DNA from: Christensenellaceae bacterium
GTDB lineage: Bacteria; Bacillota; Clostridia; Christensenellales; UBA1242
Assembly: GCA_031260975.1 (NCBI GenBank)
Contig: JAISKJ010000003.1
Span: forward strand, 372,065-436,064
Length of the DNA stretch: 64,000 nt
Reading direction: 5' to 3'
The position numbers and the translations under genes were made by a program. Shown here one piece after another: positions 63,733 through 64,000 of the stretch (its first letter is position 1; every line of letters begins with the position of its first letter). Under the pieces are notes generated by a model. The model did not search any database. It saw only the letters and a program-made list of their open reading frames with translations, and was not told the DNA's origin.

Positions 63733-64000
63733 ATAAAAGACCAGTTAATCAATGAGGATATCAGGTTTCCGCAGGTTCGTCTTGTGGGCGAAAACGGAGA
63801 ACAGCTGGGGATTGTATCAAGTAACGAGGCCAATCGTATTGCCGAGGAGCGAAGCTTGGATTTGGTGCTAATTTCACCTAATGCCGAGCCGCCTGTGTGC
63901 AAGGTTATGGATTACGGCAAATTCAAGTTTGAGCAGAACAAAAGGATTAGGGAGCAGCGCAAGGCTCAAAAGGTTGTTGAAGTAAAGGAAGTTCAGCTTT
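63733..64000 (+). CDS. infC: Translation initiation factor IF-3 (partial, 3' end outside window)
   Basis: The N-terminal about 89 residues are visible: [27 protein letters not shown], then [47 protein letters not shown], the standard IF-3 sequence. No ATG, GTG or TTG in frame is suitably placed. The start is ATA at 63733, 8 bases after GGAGGT. Non-standard starts (AUU, AUA, AUC) are typical of infC and let IF-3 repress its own translation. Follows thrS as in Bacillus. Confidence 0.95.
   Translation, partial: MKDQLINEDIRFPQVRLVGENGEQLGIVSSNEANRIAEERSLDLVLISPNAEPPVCKVMDYGKFKFEQNKRIREQRKAQKVVEVKEVQL

Noticed and set aside
1..64000. CRISPR arrays, tRNA or rRNA genes, transposases
   Set aside because: No regularly spaced repeats, cloverleaf-like or rRNA sequences, or transposase motifs were noticed on reading both strands.

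Overview
The window looks like a low-GC Gram-positive chromosome, most likely an anaerobic member of the Clostridia from an uncultured lineage. The evidence is T-box control of thrS, the ytxC-thrS-infC order, HrcA/CIRCE control of the dnaK operon, RNase J, TrmR/TrhP, a SigK-type sigma factor, a PdaB-type deacetylase and rubrerythrin. No rRNA, tRNA, CRISPR array, insertion sequence, integrase or plasmid gene was seen. UGA is used as a normal stop. Nearly all genes lie on the + strand.

Layout: 0-6.3 kb holds partial murG (-) and a type IIA topoisomerase pair (ParE/GyrB and ParC/GyrA); the A subunit has an acidic N-terminal extension of about 280 residues. 6.3-8.2 kb holds a PdaB-like deacetylase and a double OB-fold SSB-like protein. 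8.3-11.8 kb holds two membrane-anchored surface proteins (-) around a sigma-70 region 4-like regulator (+). 11.85-20.6 kb is an uninterrupted phage head block: large terminase, two small proteins, portal, scaffold, capsid, connector proteins, a hub-like protein and a holin-like protein. It has no integrase, repressor, replication, lysin or tail-fibre gene. 20.7-28.4 kb holds a membrane protein, RNase J, trmR-trhP, SigK and a nitroreductase. 28.45-29.0 kb is RNase P RNA (-). 29-35 kb holds an unknown membrane-anchored protein, rarA, a phosphatase, rubrerythrin, a lipoprotein and a GDPD relative that has lost its catalytic residues. 35.4-41.2 kb is lepA-hemW-rsmE-mtaB-rpsU. 41.4-50.3 kb is one gene for a 2983-residue repetitive surface protein. 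50.5-59.3 kb holds a lipoprotein, hrcA-grpE-dnaK-dnaJ and unknown proteins. 59.4-64 kb holds a PlsC-like acyltransferase (-), then ytxC-like, thrS and infC (cut by the window end).

Regulation is unusually readable. Many sigma-A promoters have near-consensus -35/-10 boxes. Six genes (trmR, rarA, lepA, rsmE, the gene at 52119 and the acyltransferase at 60458) have a -10 box ending exactly 6 bases before the ATG and no Shine-Dalgarno, the geometry of leaderless mRNAs. Two promoters, for a lipoprotein and for an unknown membrane protein, have runs of 12 and 11 G directly after TTGACAT inside an over-long 20-base spacer, which suggests promoter phase variation. A third G run (10) lies inside the trmR coding sequence. 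Several intergenic gaps carry long hyphenated palindromes, one with 25-base terminal inverted repeats.

The strongest candidates for something new are the stripped phage head block, possibly a domesticated particle or gene-transfer-agent-like system next to a possible regulator, and the pair of G-tract promoters that may switch surface proteins.
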